64,000 nt of DNA, taken from positions 620,001-684,000 of the forward strand of contig NZ_JAGTUF010000001.1 in assembly GCF_018224925.1 (NCBI RefSeq), read 5' to 3'. Positions 41,089 through 51,393 of the stretch are shown here, piece after piece (the first letter of the stretch is position 1; every line of letters begins with the position of its first letter). The DNA comes from Magnetospirillum sulfuroxidans. Lineage in GTDB: Bacteria; Pseudomonadota; Alphaproteobacteria; Rhodospirillales; Magnetospirillaceae. The notes below the pieces were generated by a model that saw only the letters and a program-made list of their open reading frames with translations, searched no databases and had not been told where the DNA came from. The position numbers and the translations under genes are program-made.

Positions 41089-41682
41089 ATGTTCCTGCTG
41101 ATCGACAATTACGACAGCTTCACCTATAACTTGTGGCACTATTTGGGCGAATTGGGCGCCGCGGTCGAGGTGCGGCGCAACGATGCCCTGACCGTCGCCG
41201 AGGCCATGGCCATGAACCCGGAAGGCATCGTCATTTCGCCCGGCCCGTGCGATCCCGATCGCGCCGGCATCTGTCTTGATCTGATCACCGCCGCCGCCGC
41301 CGGCAAGGTGCCGCTGTTCGGCGTCTGCCTGGGCGAACAGGCCATGGGCCAAGCCTTCGGCGGCAAGGTCATCCGGGCGCCGCATCCCATGCACGGCAAG
41401 GTCGACACCATCCATCACGATGGCACCGGCTGCTTCGCCGGCCTGCCCTCGCCCTTCAGGGCCACGCGCTACCATTCGCTGGTGGTCGATCGCGCCAGCC
41501 TGCCCGATTGCCTGCATGTCTCGGCCTGGACCGAGGATGGGCTGATCATGGGCCTGACCCATCATGATCTGCCGGCCTGGGGCGTCCAGTTCCATCCGGA
41601 AAGCATCGAGACCGAGCATGGCCACGCCATGCTGCGGAATTTCGTCGATCTGTGCCGCCGCACCAAAGGGAACGCCGCCTGA
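41089..41682 (+). CDS. trpG: Anthranilate synthase component II (glutamine amidotransferase)
   Basis: 197 aa class I glutamine amidotransferase that supplies ammonia to Trp[16 protein letters not shown] at the N-terminus, [12 protein letters not shown], the nucleophile Cys in [11 protein letters not shown], and the His-Glu pair in [16 protein letters not shown] 41089 is chosen; a TTG three codons upstream is the alternative. The stop overlaps the trpD start (TGATG). Because trpD and trpC follow, trpG is preferred over pabA, though this type can serve both. Confidence 0.95.
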   Translation: MFLLIDNYDSFTYNLWHYLGELGAAVEVRRNDALTVAEAMAMNPEGIVISPGPCDPDRAGICLDLITAAAAGKVPLFGVCLGEQAMGQAFGGKVIRAPHPMHGKVDTIHHDGTGCFAGLPSPFRATRYHSLVVDRASLPDCLHVSAWTEDGLIMGLTHHDLPAWGVQFHPESIETEHGHAMLRNFVDLCRRTKGNAA

Positions 41683-42731
41683 TGAACACCCCCGCCCCCG
41701 TCCCGACCAGCCTTGCCTTGATGAAGGAAGTTCTGGGCCGCGTCGCCGCCGGTCACTCCATGTCCGAGGATCAGGCCGAGGAAGTCTTCGAGGTCATCAT
41801 GTCCGGCGACGCCACCCCGGCCCAGATCGGCGGTCTGCTGATGGCCCTGCGCGTGCGCGGCGAAACCGTCGAGGAAATCACCGGCGCCGCCCGCATCATG
41901 CGGGCCAAGGCCTTGCCGGTCGAGGCTCCGGCCGGAGCCATCGACACCTGCGGCACCGGCGGCGATGGTTCGGGCACCTATAACATTTCCACGGCCGCCG
42001 CTTTCGTCGTCGCCGGCGCCGGCGTGCCGGTGGCCAAGCACGGCAACCGCGCCTTGTCGTCGAAATCCGGTTCCGCCGACGTGCTGGCGGCGCTGGGGAT
42101 CAAGGTCGATGCCGACATGGCCTTGATCCGTGAAAGCTTGTGGGACAACAATATCGGCTTCATGATGGCGCCGCGTCATCACAACGCCATGCGCCACGTC
42201 GCCGGCCCACGGGTCGAGCTGGGCACCCGGACCATCTTCAATCTGCTGGGACCGCTGGCCAATCCGGCCCAGACCAAGCTTCAAATCCTCGGCGTTTTCG
42301 CCAGCCAATGGGTCGAACCCATGGCCGAGGTTCTGGGCCGCCTGGGCATCGAACGGGCCTGGGTGGTGCATGGGCTGGATGGACTGGACGAATTGACCAC
42401 CACGGCGCCGTCCGTGGTGTCGGAATGGAAAGACGGCAAAGTCCACAGCTTCGAAGTCCGCCCCGGCGATGCCGGCCTGAAAATGGCCCATGCGTCGGAA
42501 CTCAAGGGCGGTGACGCCGAGGTCAACGCCGCCGCCCTGCGCGCTTTGCTGGACGGCGCCCATGGCGCCTATCGCGATATCGTGCTGTTCAACGCCGCCG
42601 CCGCCCTGATCGTCGCCGGCAAGGCCGCCGATTTGAAGGAAGGCGCGGCCATCGCCGCCAAATCCATTGATGACGGCGCCGCCAAAGCGGCATTGGAACG
42701 CATGATCGCCATCACCAACCGCGAGGTCTGA
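41682..42731 (+). CDS. trpD: Anthranilate phosphoribosyltransferase
   Basis: 349 aa. Joins anthranilate to PRPP. The PRPP-binding region is [27 protein letters not shown], followed by [19 protein letters not shown] and [11 protein letters not shown], and [14 protein letters not shown] 41682 overlaps the trpG stop; upstream in-frame sequence belongs to trpG. trpC starts 3 bases after the stop. Confidence 0.97.
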   Translation: MNTPAPVPTSLALMKEVLGRVAAGHSMSEDQAEEVFEVIMSGDATPAQIGGLLMALRVRGETVEEITGAARIMRAKALPVEAPAGAIDTCGTGGDGSGTYNISTAAAFVVAGAGVPVAKHGNRALSSKSGSADVLAALGIKVDADMALIRESLWDNNIGFMMAPRHHNAMRHVAGPRVELGTRTIFNLLGPLANPAQTKLQILGVFASQWVEPMAEVLGRLGIERAWVVHGLDGLDELTTTAPSVVSEWKDGKVHSFEVRPGDAGLKMAHASELKGGDAEVNAAALRALLDGAHGAYRDIVLFNAAAALIVAGKAADLKEGAAIAAKSIDDGAAKAALERMIAITNREV

Positions 42732-42734
42732 ACC

Positions 42735-43538
42735 ATGTCCACCGGGACCATTTTGGACCGCATCTGCGACGACAAGCGCAAGGAAGTGGCCCTGCACAAA
42801 AGCCAGCGGCCGATTCAGGAATTGTTGCGCCGGGCCAAGGATCAGGCCCCGCCGCGCGGTTTCGCCGCCGCGCTGGATCGCAAGGTCGCGGAAATCGGCA
42901 TCGGCCTGATCGCCGAGATCAAGAAAGCCTCGCCCTCGGCCGGGCTGATCCGGCCGACCTTCGAACCGGGGCAACTGGCCCGTGCCTATGCCCGCGCCGG
43001 CGCCGCCTGTCTGTCGGTGCTGACCAACAAGTTCTTCCAAGGCACCGACGCCCATCTGGGCGAGGCCCGCTCGGCGGTGGAATTGCCGGTGATCCGCAAG
43101 GATTTCGTCGTCGATCCCTATCAGATCGTCGAATCGCGGGCGCTGGGCGCCGATTGCGTGCTGCTGATCGTCGCCGCCCTGTCCGATGACGAATTGGCCA
43201 ACATGGAGGATATCGCCCTCGGATACGGCATGGATGTGCTGGTCGAAGTCCATGACGAAGCCGAATTGGAACGGGCGCTGAAGCTGAAATCGCCGCTGAT
43301 CGGCGTCAATAACCGCAATCTCAAGATCATGAAAACCGATCTTGGCACCACCGAACGGCTGGCGCCGCTGATTCCGGCCGATCGTCAGTTGGTGTGCGAA
43401 AGCGGCATCGACAGTCCAAGCGACATCAAGCGCATGATCGCCGCCGGGGCCAAACGCTTCCTCATCGGCGAATCGCTGATGAAGCGCCCGGATGTGGAGA
43501 TGGCGACCAAAATTCTATTGGCCGGGGCCAAGGGCTGA
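42735..43538 (+). CDS. trpC: Indole-3-glycerol phosphate synthase
   Basis: 267-aa stand-alone TrpC TIM barrel. Catalytic Lys and neighbours in [53 protein letters not shown] and [11 protein letters not shown]. It is not fused to TrpF. moaC begins 3 bases after the stop, so molybdenum-cofactor genes are in the same transcript. Confidence 0.97.
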   Translation: MSTGTILDRICDDKRKEVALHKSQRPIQELLRRAKDQAPPRGFAAALDRKVAEIGIGLIAEIKKASPSAGLIRPTFEPGQLARAYARAGAACLSVLTNKFFQGTDAHLGEARSAVELPVIRKDFVVDPYQIVESRALGADCVLLIVAALSDDELANMEDIALGYGMDVLVEVHDEAELERALKLKSPLIGVNNRNLKIMKTDLGTTERLAPLIPADRQLVCESGIDSPSDIKRMIAAGAKRFLIGESLMKRPDVEMATKILLAGAKG

Positions 43539-43541
43539 ACC

Positions 43542-44017
<476 letters not shown>

Positions 44018-44021
<4 letters not shown>

Positions 44022-45211
44022 TCGCCGTCGAGGTCGCCCTGTCCCGTGTGGTCGCCGACCTTGTCCCCACCACCGGCGAAACCGTTGCCTTGTCCCAATC
44101 CCTGCACCGGGTGCTGGCCGCCGATTGCGCCGCCCGCGTTTCCCATCCGCCGCTGGACGTTTCCAGCATGGATGGCTATGCCTTGCGCGCCGCCGACGCT
44201 CCCGGCCCGTTGACCGTCCTGGGCGAAGCCGCCGCCGGCCATCCGTTCGAAGGCGTCATCGCCAGCAAACAAGCCATCCGCATCTTTACCGGCGCGGCCA
44301 TCCCCGCCGGCGCCGATTGCGTCGCCATGCAGGAAGATTGCCGGCGCGATGACAATCTGGTCAGCATCGATAGCCCCATCGCCGCCGGCGCCCATATCCG
44401 CCGCGCCGGAATGGATTTCCACCACGGCCAGGTTTTGCTGAAAGCCGGCACCTTAATGGGGCCACGCCAGATCGCCCTGGCCGCGGCGATGAACCTGCCC
44501 TGGCTGCCGGTGCGCCGCCGGCCCCGTGTGGCGATCATGTCGTCCGGCGATGAAATCACCATGCCGGGCGAGCCCATGCGGGCGGGACAATTGCCATCCT
44601 CCAACGGTCCGGGCTTGGCCGCCCTGGTCCAGGCCAATGGCGGCGAAGCGGTGCAATTGGGCATCGCCGCCGATACCCGGCAATCCCTGGCCGCCATGAT
44701 CGCCGCCGCCCGCGGCTGCGATCTGCTGGTGACGTCGGGCGGGGCCTCGGTCGGTGATTACGACATGGTTCAAGACGCGCTGACCGATCACGGGCTTACG
44801 CTGGATTTCTGGAAAATCGCCATGCGTCCGGGAAAACCGCTGATGTTTGGCCACCTCCGCCACGTCCCGGTGCTGGGATTGCCCGGCAATCCGGTGGCCG
44901 CCATGGTCTGCGCCACGGTGTTTCTGCGCCCCATGCTGCGCTGCCTGTTGGGCTTGCCGCCGCATAATCCGCTGGTCAGCGCCACACTGGCGACCGAGAT
45001 GCCGGCCAATGACGCCCGCCAGGATTATGTTCGGGCCACCCTGACCCGCAAACCCAACGGCGCGATCATCGCCCAGCCCTTCGGCCGCCAGGATTCCGGC
45101 GCCCTGTCCGGCCTTGCCGGCGCCGATTGCCTGATCGTGCGCGCCCCCCACGCCCAGGCCGTCAAAGCCGGCGACGCCGTCGCCATTCTCCCCCTGCACG
45201 GCGATTGCTGA
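44018..45211 (+). CDS. moeA: Molybdopterin molybdenumtransferase MoeA
   Basis: 397 aa. Inserts molybdate into adenylylated molybdopterin. [18 protein letters not shown] near the N-terminus, [13 protein letters not shown], the MogA-like domain with [32 protein letters not shown] and [13 protein letters not shown]. Coupled to moaC. lexA follows after 118 bases with its own SOS box. Confidence 0.96.
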
Positions 45212-45241
45212 ACCCCGCATAAGAGCCTTGACGACAAGATG

Positions 45242-45256
45242 GAACAGGCATAGAAC
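45242..45256 (+). promoter_or_regulatory. LexA operator (SOS box), alphaproteobacterial type
   Basis: GAAC-AGGCATA-GAAC, a perfect GAAC-N7-GAAC direct repeat, 74 bases before the lexA ATG. This is the known alphaproteobacterial LexA motif, so lexA is autoregulated. Confidence 0.88.
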
Positions 45257-45329
45257 AAAAGCCGAAGTTTAGGCTTTGTTCCAATGTGCCGCCCAGCCAG
45301 ATTCCACTGGAGGCGGGGAGGAAGCATCC

Positions 45330-46046
45330 ATGCTGACGCGCAAGCAATATGAATTGCTGATGTTCATCGACGAGCGCCTTCGCGCCACCGGTATTTCGCC
45401 GTCTTTCGACGAAATGAAGGACGCCTTGGACCTGAAATCGAAATCGGGTATCCACCGTCTGATCACCGGCCTGGAAGAACGCGGCTTTATCCGCCGTCTG
45501 GCCCATCGCGCCCGCGCCCTGGAAGTGGTCAAGCTGCCGGAAAATCTGGGCGACCAGCCCTTGCCGGCGCCGTCGGCGAAATTCTCCCCCACGGTGATCC
45601 AAGGCGGGTTCAATCAGAACGCCTTGGCCGGCGCCACCCCGATGGCCGGCGCCGCCGATGCGGTGTCGCTGCCGCTATATGGCAAGATCGCCGCCGGCAC
45701 CCCCATCGAAGCCCTGGCCGACCACACCAATACGGTGGAAGTCCCCGCCGCCTTGTTGGGGGGCGGGCAGCATGCCCATTACGCCCTGACGGTGGAAGGC
45801 GATTCCATGATCGAAGCCGGCATTCTTGACGGCGACACCGTGTTGATCCGTCGCTGCGACACCGCCGAAGCCGGAACCATCGTCGTCGCCCTGGTCGATG
45901 ACCAGGAAGCCACCTTGAAGCGGCTGCGCCGCAAGGGGGCCTCCATCGCCCTGGAACCGGCCAACAAAGCCTATGAAACCCGCATCTTTCCGCCGGACCG
46001 GGTCAAGGTCCAGGGCCGTCTTATCGGCCTGCTCCGCGCCTATTGA
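45330..46046 (+). CDS. lexA: SOS repressor LexA
   Basis: 238-aa self-cleaving repressor of the DNA-damage response. N-terminal winged helix ([37 protein letters not shown]), an Ala-rich linker, an Ala-Gly cleavage site in YGKIAAGTP, and the catalytic Ser in [10 protein letters not shown] with Lys in [12 protein letters not shown] 45330 has GGGGAGGAAG upstream; the frame is open to 45276 but that part contains the leader. A perfect SOS box lies in the leader. A small gene follows with 17 bases between stop and start. Confidence 0.97.
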   Translation: MLTRKQYELLMFIDERLRATGISPSFDEMKDALDLKSKSGIHRLITGLEERGFIRRLAHRARALEVVKLPENLGDQPLPAPSAKFSPTVIQGGFNQNALAGATPMAGAADAVSLPLYGKIAAGTPIEALADHTNTVEVPAALLGGGQHAHYALTVEGDSMIEAGILDGDTVLIRRCDTAEAGTIVVALVDDQEATLKRLRRKGASIALEPANKAYETRIFPPDRVKVQGRLIGLLRAY

Positions 46047-46063
46047 CGAACAGGGAGGCCCCC

Positions 46064-46267
46064 ATGCCGATGTCGTCCACCCAGCGTTTCGCCTTCACCG
46101 CCGATGGCCGCCCCACCGACGGTCCCGCCGGCATGAACGTCACCTATGTGGGCCGCATCAACCGCAAATTGGCCGAAGCCGATGCCCGGCGGCGGTTCGA
46201 GGAATGGCAAAGCCTGCCCAGTCTTTTGGCCCGCCGCTGGTCCAGCAATCAGGTCGTGGTGCGCTGA
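46064..46267 (+). CDS. Small hypothetical protein behind lexA
   Basis: 67 aa, soluble, unrecognised. It starts MPMSSTQRFAFTADGRPTDG with a clear AGGGAGG ribosome site 6 bases before the ATG and contains NVTYVGRINRKLAEADARRRFEEWQ, a helix with a basic and acidic face. It follows lexA by 17 bases and a terminator comes 19 bases after its stop, so it should share the lexA transcript and SOS control. A longer frame from 46043 has no ATG or ribosome site. Function unknown. Confidence 0.7.
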   Translation: MPMSSTQRFAFTADGRPTDGPAGMNVTYVGRINRKLAEADARRRFEEWQSLPSLLARRWSSNQVVVR

Positions 46268-46286
46268 CCCCAGACGGAATTCCAGC

Positions 46287-46324
46287 AAAAAGCCCCTTCC
46301 GCCAATGGCGGAAGGGGCTTTTTT
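46287..46324. terminator. Bidirectional intrinsic terminator after the lexA operon
   Basis: 17-bp perfect stem AAAAAGCCCCTTCCGCC / GGCGGAAGGGGCTTTTT with an AAT loop and a run of six Ts. It ends the lexA transcript on the plus strand and, with its A-run, is also read from the rne side. Confidence 0.95.
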
Positions 46325-46373
46325 CATGAATGAGGTCAGGCCATTTGCGCCGAACCAAGTCCAAATAAGCAAA

Positions 46374-46399
46374 AGATCGGGGGCAAAAGCCCCCGATCT
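46374..46399 (-). terminator. Intrinsic terminator of rne
   Basis: 10-bp stem AGATCGGGGG / CCCCCGATCT with a 6-base loop; on the minus strand it runs into TTTTGCTT. It follows the rne stop by 15 bases. Confidence 0.85.
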
Positions 46400-46414
46400 G
46401 AAATTTTCCGCTTT

Positions 46415-49261
46415 CTATTCGCTCAGCAGCTTGTTCCACCAGCCGCGACGGGAAGGCACGGCCGGAGCCGGGGCCTCTTCCGTCACCACTTGCGGGACCG
46501 GGGTGACCTCAACGGCGACATTGTCGCTCGCCTCTGTCACCGGAGCAGACGGAACCTCGACAAGTGCAACAGCCTCTGGGGCTGGGGCCGCGGGATTGGG
46601 AGCTTCGGCAGCAACAACCGCCTCTTCCACCTTTTCCTTGGCCTTGGCCCGGCTGCGCGGCTTTTTCGCCGGCTCTGCCGCAGCCTCACCCTCGGCGCTC
46701 TTGGCCCGGCTGCGACGCTTGGGCTTGTCCTCGACGGCGGCTTCGTCTCCGGTTTCAGCCGTTTCGGTCTTGGCCCGGCTGCGACGCTTGGGCTTATCCT
46801 CGCTGAGGGTCGCGTCGGCGCCGTCTTCGACCTTGGCCTTCGCCCGGCTCCGCCGCTTGGGCTTGTCCTCGGCGATCGCCGCCACCTCTTGGGTGGTTTC
46901 AACCGCATCAACCACCATGTTCTCAACCGTCGCGGCCTTGGTGGCGGCGGCTTCGGCCTCGGCTTCGGCAGCCGCCTCGGCCCGGGCAAAGACGTCGGCG
47001 ACGGCGTCGGGATTGGACATCAGCGAAATGTCGGGCACACCACCTTCCGGCAATTGCTGCGGCGCTTCGTTGATTTCACCGTCGCGATTGCGGCGACGGC
47101 GACGACCGCCACGGCGACCACGACGACGCTTGCGCCGCTCTTCCTCGGTTTCGCCTTCCACCCGGTCGGCATCACCGTCTTCATCGTTATCTTCGGCCGA
47201 TTCACCGGCTTCGCTCTCGCCTTCGCCGATTTCGGCGTCACCTTCGGCGGCTTCGTCCTGTTCGTCTTCGCCACCAGCTTGCGACGATTGTTCTCCTGGC
47301 GTCTTCCGCCGCCGACGCCGACGCCGACGCCGCTTGCGATTCTCGCCATCCGCGTCCTTGTCGCCACCGGCTTCGGCATTTTCAGCCGCCTCATCCTCGG
47401 TCTCGGCCTCGGATTCGATCTCGGATTCCTCTTCGACCTCATCCTCTTCATCCTCTTCGGGGACGCTGAGCGGGATGTCTTGGACCGGAATCGGGCGGGG
47501 TTCTTCGGGCCGGTTCTCGCCACGCACCCGCTCCATGCGCAGGTTCGGCGCGATCAGCTCGTCATCACCCAGCAAGAAGACGCGGAACTGATAGCGCTCC
47601 TCGATGGCGGCCAGGGCGTCACGCTTTTGGTTCAAGATATAAAGCGCGATCTGCGACGGCACGTAAACGGTGACTTCCGACGACCGGCGGCGGATCCCTT
47701 CTTCCTCGATGGCGCGCAAAACATGCACCGCCGACGATTCCACCGCCCGCACCAGACCGGTGCCGGCGCAATGCGGGCACGGCGAGAAGGTGGTTTCCTG
47801 CAAGGACGGGCGCAAACGCTGACGCGACAGTTCCAGCAGGCCGAAAGCACTGATCTTGCCGACCTGGATACGGGCGCGATCATTCTTCAACGCGTCCTTC
47901 AACCGGCGTTCGACCGCATGGTTGTTGCGGTTTTCTTCCATGTCGATGAAGTCGATGACCACCAGACCGGCAAGGTCGCGCAGACGCATCTGCCGGGCGA
48001 TTTCCTCGGCCGCTTCCACATTGGTCTTGAACGCCGTCTCTTCGATGTGGCGTTCCTTGGTGGAACGGCCGGAATTGACGTCGATAGCCACCAAGGCTTC
48101 GGTCTGGCTGATGACGATATAGCCGCCCGAGCGCAATTGCACGATGGGCGAGTGCATGGCGTCAAGCTGACTTTCCACCTGATAGCGATGGAACATCGGC
48201 ATGATCGGGTCTTTGTAGGGCTGGACCTTCTTGGCATGGCTGGGGGTCAGCATGCGCATATAGTCCTTGGCCAGACGGTAGCCTTCGTCGCCGTCAACCA
48301 ACACTTCGTCGATGTCACGAGCATAAAGATCGCGGATCGAGCGCTTGATCAGGCTGGCTTCTTCATAGACCAACGACGGCGCGGTGGATTTCAGCGTCAG
48401 CTCGCGCACGCTGTCCCAGGCCCGCAACAGATATTCGTAATCGCGCTTGATCTCGGTCTTGGACCGTTCCGAACCGGCGGTGCGGACGATCACCGCCATG
48501 CCTTCCGGGCATTCCAATTCGCCGGCGATGGCCTTCAAGCGGCGGCGATCGGTGGCGCTGGTGATCTTGCGCGACACCCCGCCGCCCCGGGCGGTGTTGG
48601 GCATCAAGACGCAATAGCGGCCGGCCAGCGACAGATAGGTGGTCAGCGCCGCGCCCTTATTGCCGCGTTCTTCCTTGACCACCTGCACCAGCATGATCTG
48701 GCGCCGCTTGATGACTTCCTGGATTTTGTAATTGCGCAACAGACGGGCGCGCCGACGTTCCAGTTCCTGTTCGCTGACTTCGTCGCCGCCGCCGACGGTT
48801 TCCACCGGCTTGGGCGCGGCTTCGTCGCCACCTTCGGCCGCCGGGCCGGCTTCGCCTTCCGGCTGGGCTTCGTCGCCGGTTTCGACATCGGCGGTGTGCG
48901 CGACCTCGTCGCCCCGGGCTTCGGCTTCGGCCCGAGCGTCATCGTCGTTGTCTTGGCTGCTTTCGCGCATGGCTTCGGCCTTTTGCGCGGCCAGCAAGGC
49001 CTGACGATCCGCCACCGGGATCTGAAAATAATCCGGGTGGATTTCGCTGAACGCCAGGAAGCCGTGACGGTTTCCGCCGTAATCAACGAAAGCGGCCTGC
49101 AACGACGGTTCGACGCGAACCACCTTGGCCAGATAAATATTGCCCTTAAGCTGCTTTTTGGCGCTGGTCTCGACGTCCAGTTCTTCCAGTCGAGTGCCGT
49201 TGACCACGACGACCCGGGTCTCTTCCGGGTGTGTGGCGTCGATGAGCATACGCTTGACCAT
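46415..49261 (-). CDS. rne: Ribonuclease E
   Basis: 948-aa endoribonuclease and degradosome scaffold. N-terminal catalytic half: the opening MVKRMLIDATHPEETRVVV, an S1 domain split by an acidic insertion (about residues 95-165, Glu/Asp/Ala-rich), the catalytic Asp of VVIDFIDMEENRNN, and the zinc-link CPHCAGTG. The C-terminal 400 residues are low complexity: acid-rich stretches, an Arg tract (RRRRRRRRR), and repeats EDKPKRRSRAK, typical of an unstructured RNA- and partner-binding tail. ATG 49261 agrees with the family start. A 490-base gap upstream probably includes a long leader. Confidence 0.96.
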   Translation of the reverse strand: MVKRMLIDATHPEETRVVVVNGTRLEELDVETSAKKQLKGNIYLAKVVRVEPSLQAAFVDYGGNRHGFLAFSEIHPDYFQIPVADRQALLAAQKAEAMRESSQDNDDDARAEAEARGDEVAHTADVETGDEAQPEGEAGPAAEGGDEAAPKPVETVGGGDEVSEQELERRRARLLRNYKIQEVIKRRQIMLVQVVKEERGNKGAALTTYLSLAGRYCVLMPNTARGGGVSRKITSATDRRRLKAIAGELECPEGMAVIVRTAGSERSKTEIKRDYEYLLRAWDSVRELTLKSTAPSLVYEEASLIKRSIRDLYARDIDEVLVDGDEGYRLAKDYMRMLTPSHAKKVQPYKDPIMPMFHRYQVESQLDAMHSPIVQLRSGGYIVISQTEALVAIDVNSGRSTKERHIEETAFKTNVEAAEEIARQMRLRDLAGLVVIDFIDMEENRNNHAVERRLKDALKNDRARIQVGKISAFGLLELSRQRLRPSLQETTFSPCPHCAGTGLVRAVESSAVHVLRAIEEEGIRRRSSEVTVYVPSQIALYILNQKRDALAAIEERYQFRVFLLGDDELIAPNLRMERVRGENRPEEPRPIPVQDIPLSVPEEDEEDEVEEESEIESEAETEDEAAENAEAGGDKDADGENRKRRRRRRRRRKTPGEQSSQAGGEDEQDEAAEGDAEIGEGESEAGESAEDNDEDGDADRVEGETEEERRKRRRGRRGGRRRRRNRDGEINEAPQQLPEGGVPDISLMSNPDAVADVFARAEAAAEAEAEAAATKAATVENMVVDAVETTQEVAAIAEDKPKRRSRAKAKVEDGADATLSEDKPKRRSRAKTETAETGDEAAVEDKPKRRSRAKSAEGEAAAEPAKKPRSRAKAKEKVEEAVVAAEAPNPAAPAPEAVALVEVPSAPVTEASDNVAVEVTPVPQVVTEEAPAPAVPSRRGWWNKLLSE

Positions 49262-49748
49262 TAAATCCTAATCTCCGTGGCGCCGCCGGCACTGCGCCCG
49301 GCCGGATCAAGTCCAGACCTGGGGGCGCCTGATAGCCAAGGCGGGAATATGCTGAAACGAAGCCGGCGGCGCCTGCGGGGGAATCCACTGTCGATGCGCT
49401 GAATGCGGACATGGGCGGAACCTGCTGGCGGGCATCGCGCCCGGCTTCGAAAAGGTTTCTAGACGGCAGACAGCAAGTCCGAAACTGGCTTAAGAGCTTG
49501 AAGGCATTGGCGAAAATCGCTCAACGCCAGACTCTTTCGCGCCATCCATCCCAACGGGAGGTCCAGGCCCACTTATCTGCGATTGTCAAAATAGCCGGCC
49601 TGTTGGCTTTCCACAATCATCTTCTTGTGCCATGACAAATTCGCATCACTTGGATGAAGAGTCATCGGAATCAATGCGTTTTGAGTTGAAGCTGAGATTC
49701 CGTGTGCGCTATACCCGTTAACACTCGCTCAATCATCTGTGAGAGAGA
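49262..49748. other. Intergenic region between rne and amiC
   Basis: About 490 bases between divergent rne and amiC. No gene I can support: the open frames here look like shadows. It should hold the rne leader on the minus strand, which in E. coli is used for autoregulation, and the amiC promoter. A weak candidate for the latter is TTGAAG (49686-49691), 18 bases, TATACC (49710-49715). Confidence 0.5.
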
Positions 49749-51335
49749 ATGGAGGCCATGAAGGCTCAATCGGGTTTCCTGCGCGCCACGCTGGCGTTCA
49801 TAGTGCTGATGACGGCGGCCAGTTTGGCCACCGAAGCCTTGGCGCGGGCGCAGGTCTTGGCCACCCGGCTGGGGACGCACCCCGACAATGTCACCCGCGT
49901 GGTCATGGACGTCTCGGAAAATCTGACCATTTCAAGTTCCGTCCAAGCCGCGCCGGAACGCATTATCTTGAATGCCGGTGAACTGGACTGGCGCGACGTG
50001 AACGCCGCCCGCCGTTCGTTTGGCGTGGTCCAGGGGCTGCGTTATGAGAACGGCCAGATTCTGGTCGATTTGAAAGAACCGGCGCTGGTCAAATCGTCGT
50101 TCATGATCCCCCCCCGCGACGGCCTGGGCTGGCGCTTGGTGGTGGACGTGCAAAAGACGACACGGGCCAACTTCCTGGCCGCCGCCTATCCCGCCGCGTC
50201 CGTACCTGCGCCTGCGGCACAGCCGCGCCGCATTGCCGCCCCGGCCACCGCCCCCACCCCGGCGCCGTCCCGTTCCATCGTTGTCTATTCCCCCGAAGTA
50301 AGCCCCGCCGCCACGGCCCCGGCGCCGGTCATTGTGGCGGCGACGCCGCTTCCCGCCCCGCCGCCGCCGGCCCCCGTCATCACCGCCGCCGAGCCTGAAG
50401 CGGTCGTTGCCGTCCAGCCGCCGCCCGCTCCGCCGCCACAACGGCCAAGGACCACCAATACCGGTGCGCCCATGCTATCGGCGCCGGTGCCGCCGCCGCT
50501 GGCCCGGCCGATTGTCGAAGTCTCGACCGCTTCGGCGGCGCCAACGCCAGCCCCCGCCATTGCCGAAGAACCCGAAATAGCCGCCGCCCCGGTCCGCGCC
50601 CCCGCTGCCGCGCCGCAACCACGCAGCCCGCGCAGCGAAGGCAAGGTGGTGGTGGTGATCGATCCCGGTCATGGCGGCGTCGATCCCGGCGCCCTGGGCG
50701 TATCGGGTATCTATGAAAAGCACATCACCTTGGCCATGGCCCGAGAGGTGAAAAGCCAATTGGAACGCAGCGGCCGCTATAAGGTCCATCTGACCCGCGA
50801 CCGCGACATCTTTATCCGTCTGCGCGAACGCGTCGCCATCGCCCGCCAATACGGCGCCGATCTGTTCATTTCGTTGCACGCCGATTCGGTGTCCAACCCG
50901 CAATTGGCCGGCCTGTCGGTCTACACCTTGTCGCAGACCGCCTCGGACGGCGAGGCGCAATCCCTGGCCGACAAGGAAAACAAGGCCGATCTGCTGGCCG
51001 GAATCGACCTGTCGCACGAATCCGCCGATGTCGCCAACATCCTGATCGACTTGGCCCAGCGCGAAACCATGAACCGCTCCGCCGGTTTTGCCGGCGGCGT
51101 CGTCGATGAATTGGGCCGCGAAACCACGTTGTTGGGCAATACTCACCGCTTCGCCGGCTTTGCCGTGCTCAAAGCCCCCGATGTTCCGTCGATCCTGGTC
51201 GAACTGGGCTATTTGTCCAACCCCAGCGAGGAACGTCAATTGCGCCAGCCCGATTATCGGGCCAAGCTGGCCAAGGGCATTTCCCGCGCCATCGACCGCT
51301 ATTTCCTCGAAGGACAAAAGGCGCGACGGCCTTAA
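49749..51335 (+). CDS. amiC: N-acetylmuramoyl-L-alanine amidase AmiC-like
   Basis: 528-aa periplasmic cell-wall amidase that splits daughter cells. Signal peptide about 1-33 (ending ALARA), an AMIN domain (about 35-130) that targets the septal wall, a Pro/Ala-rich linker (about 145-295), and a C-terminal Amidase_3 domain with zinc ligands in VIDPGHGGVDPGA, ISLHADS and the catalytic Glu in SILVELGYLSNP. ATG 49749 is kept; another ATG 9 bases inside lies too near its GGAGG. mrcA follows after 58 bases, the common order in this lineage. Confidence 0.93.
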   Translation: MEAMKAQSGFLRATLAFIVLMTAASLATEALARAQVLATRLGTHPDNVTRVVMDVSENLTISSSVQAAPERIILNAGELDWRDVNAARRSFGVVQGLRYENGQILVDLKEPALVKSSFMIPPRDGLGWRLVVDVQKTTRANFLAAAYPAASVPAPAAQPRRIAAPATAPTPAPSRSIVVYSPEVSPAATAPAPVIVAATPLPAPPPPAPVITAAEPEAVVAVQPPPAPPPQRPRTTNTGAPMLSAPVPPPLARPIVEVSTASAAPTPAPAIAEEPEIAAAPVRAPAAAPQPRSPRSEGKVVVVIDPGHGGVDPGALGVSGIYEKHITLAMAREVKSQLERSGRYKVHLTRDRDIFIRLRERVAIARQYGADLFISLHADSVSNPQLAGLSVYTLSQTASDGEAQSLADKENKADLLAGIDLSHESADVANILIDLAQRETMNRSAGFAGGVVDELGRETTLLGNTHRFAGFAVLKAPDVPSILVELGYLSNPSEERQLRQPDYRAKLAKGISRAIDRYFLEGQKARRP

Positions 51336-51393
51336 GCTTGACGCTGGCAGGCCAACGGGGTACCACCGGCTGCACCTTGTTGTGTTGGAAGCC

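Noticed and set aside
46490-49264. 924-codon open frame opposite rne
   Set aside because: Antisense to an unmistakable RNase E gene; no ribosome site or family match.
49411-49635. Open reading frame of 74 codons in the rne-amiC gap
   Set aside because: No ribosome site, low-complexity basic composition and no resemblance to a known protein; it lies in the likely rne leader.
50180-50640. Repetitive Pro/Ala-coding stretch in amiC
   Set aside because: It is an ordinary flexible linker between the AMIN and amidase domains, in frame with both.
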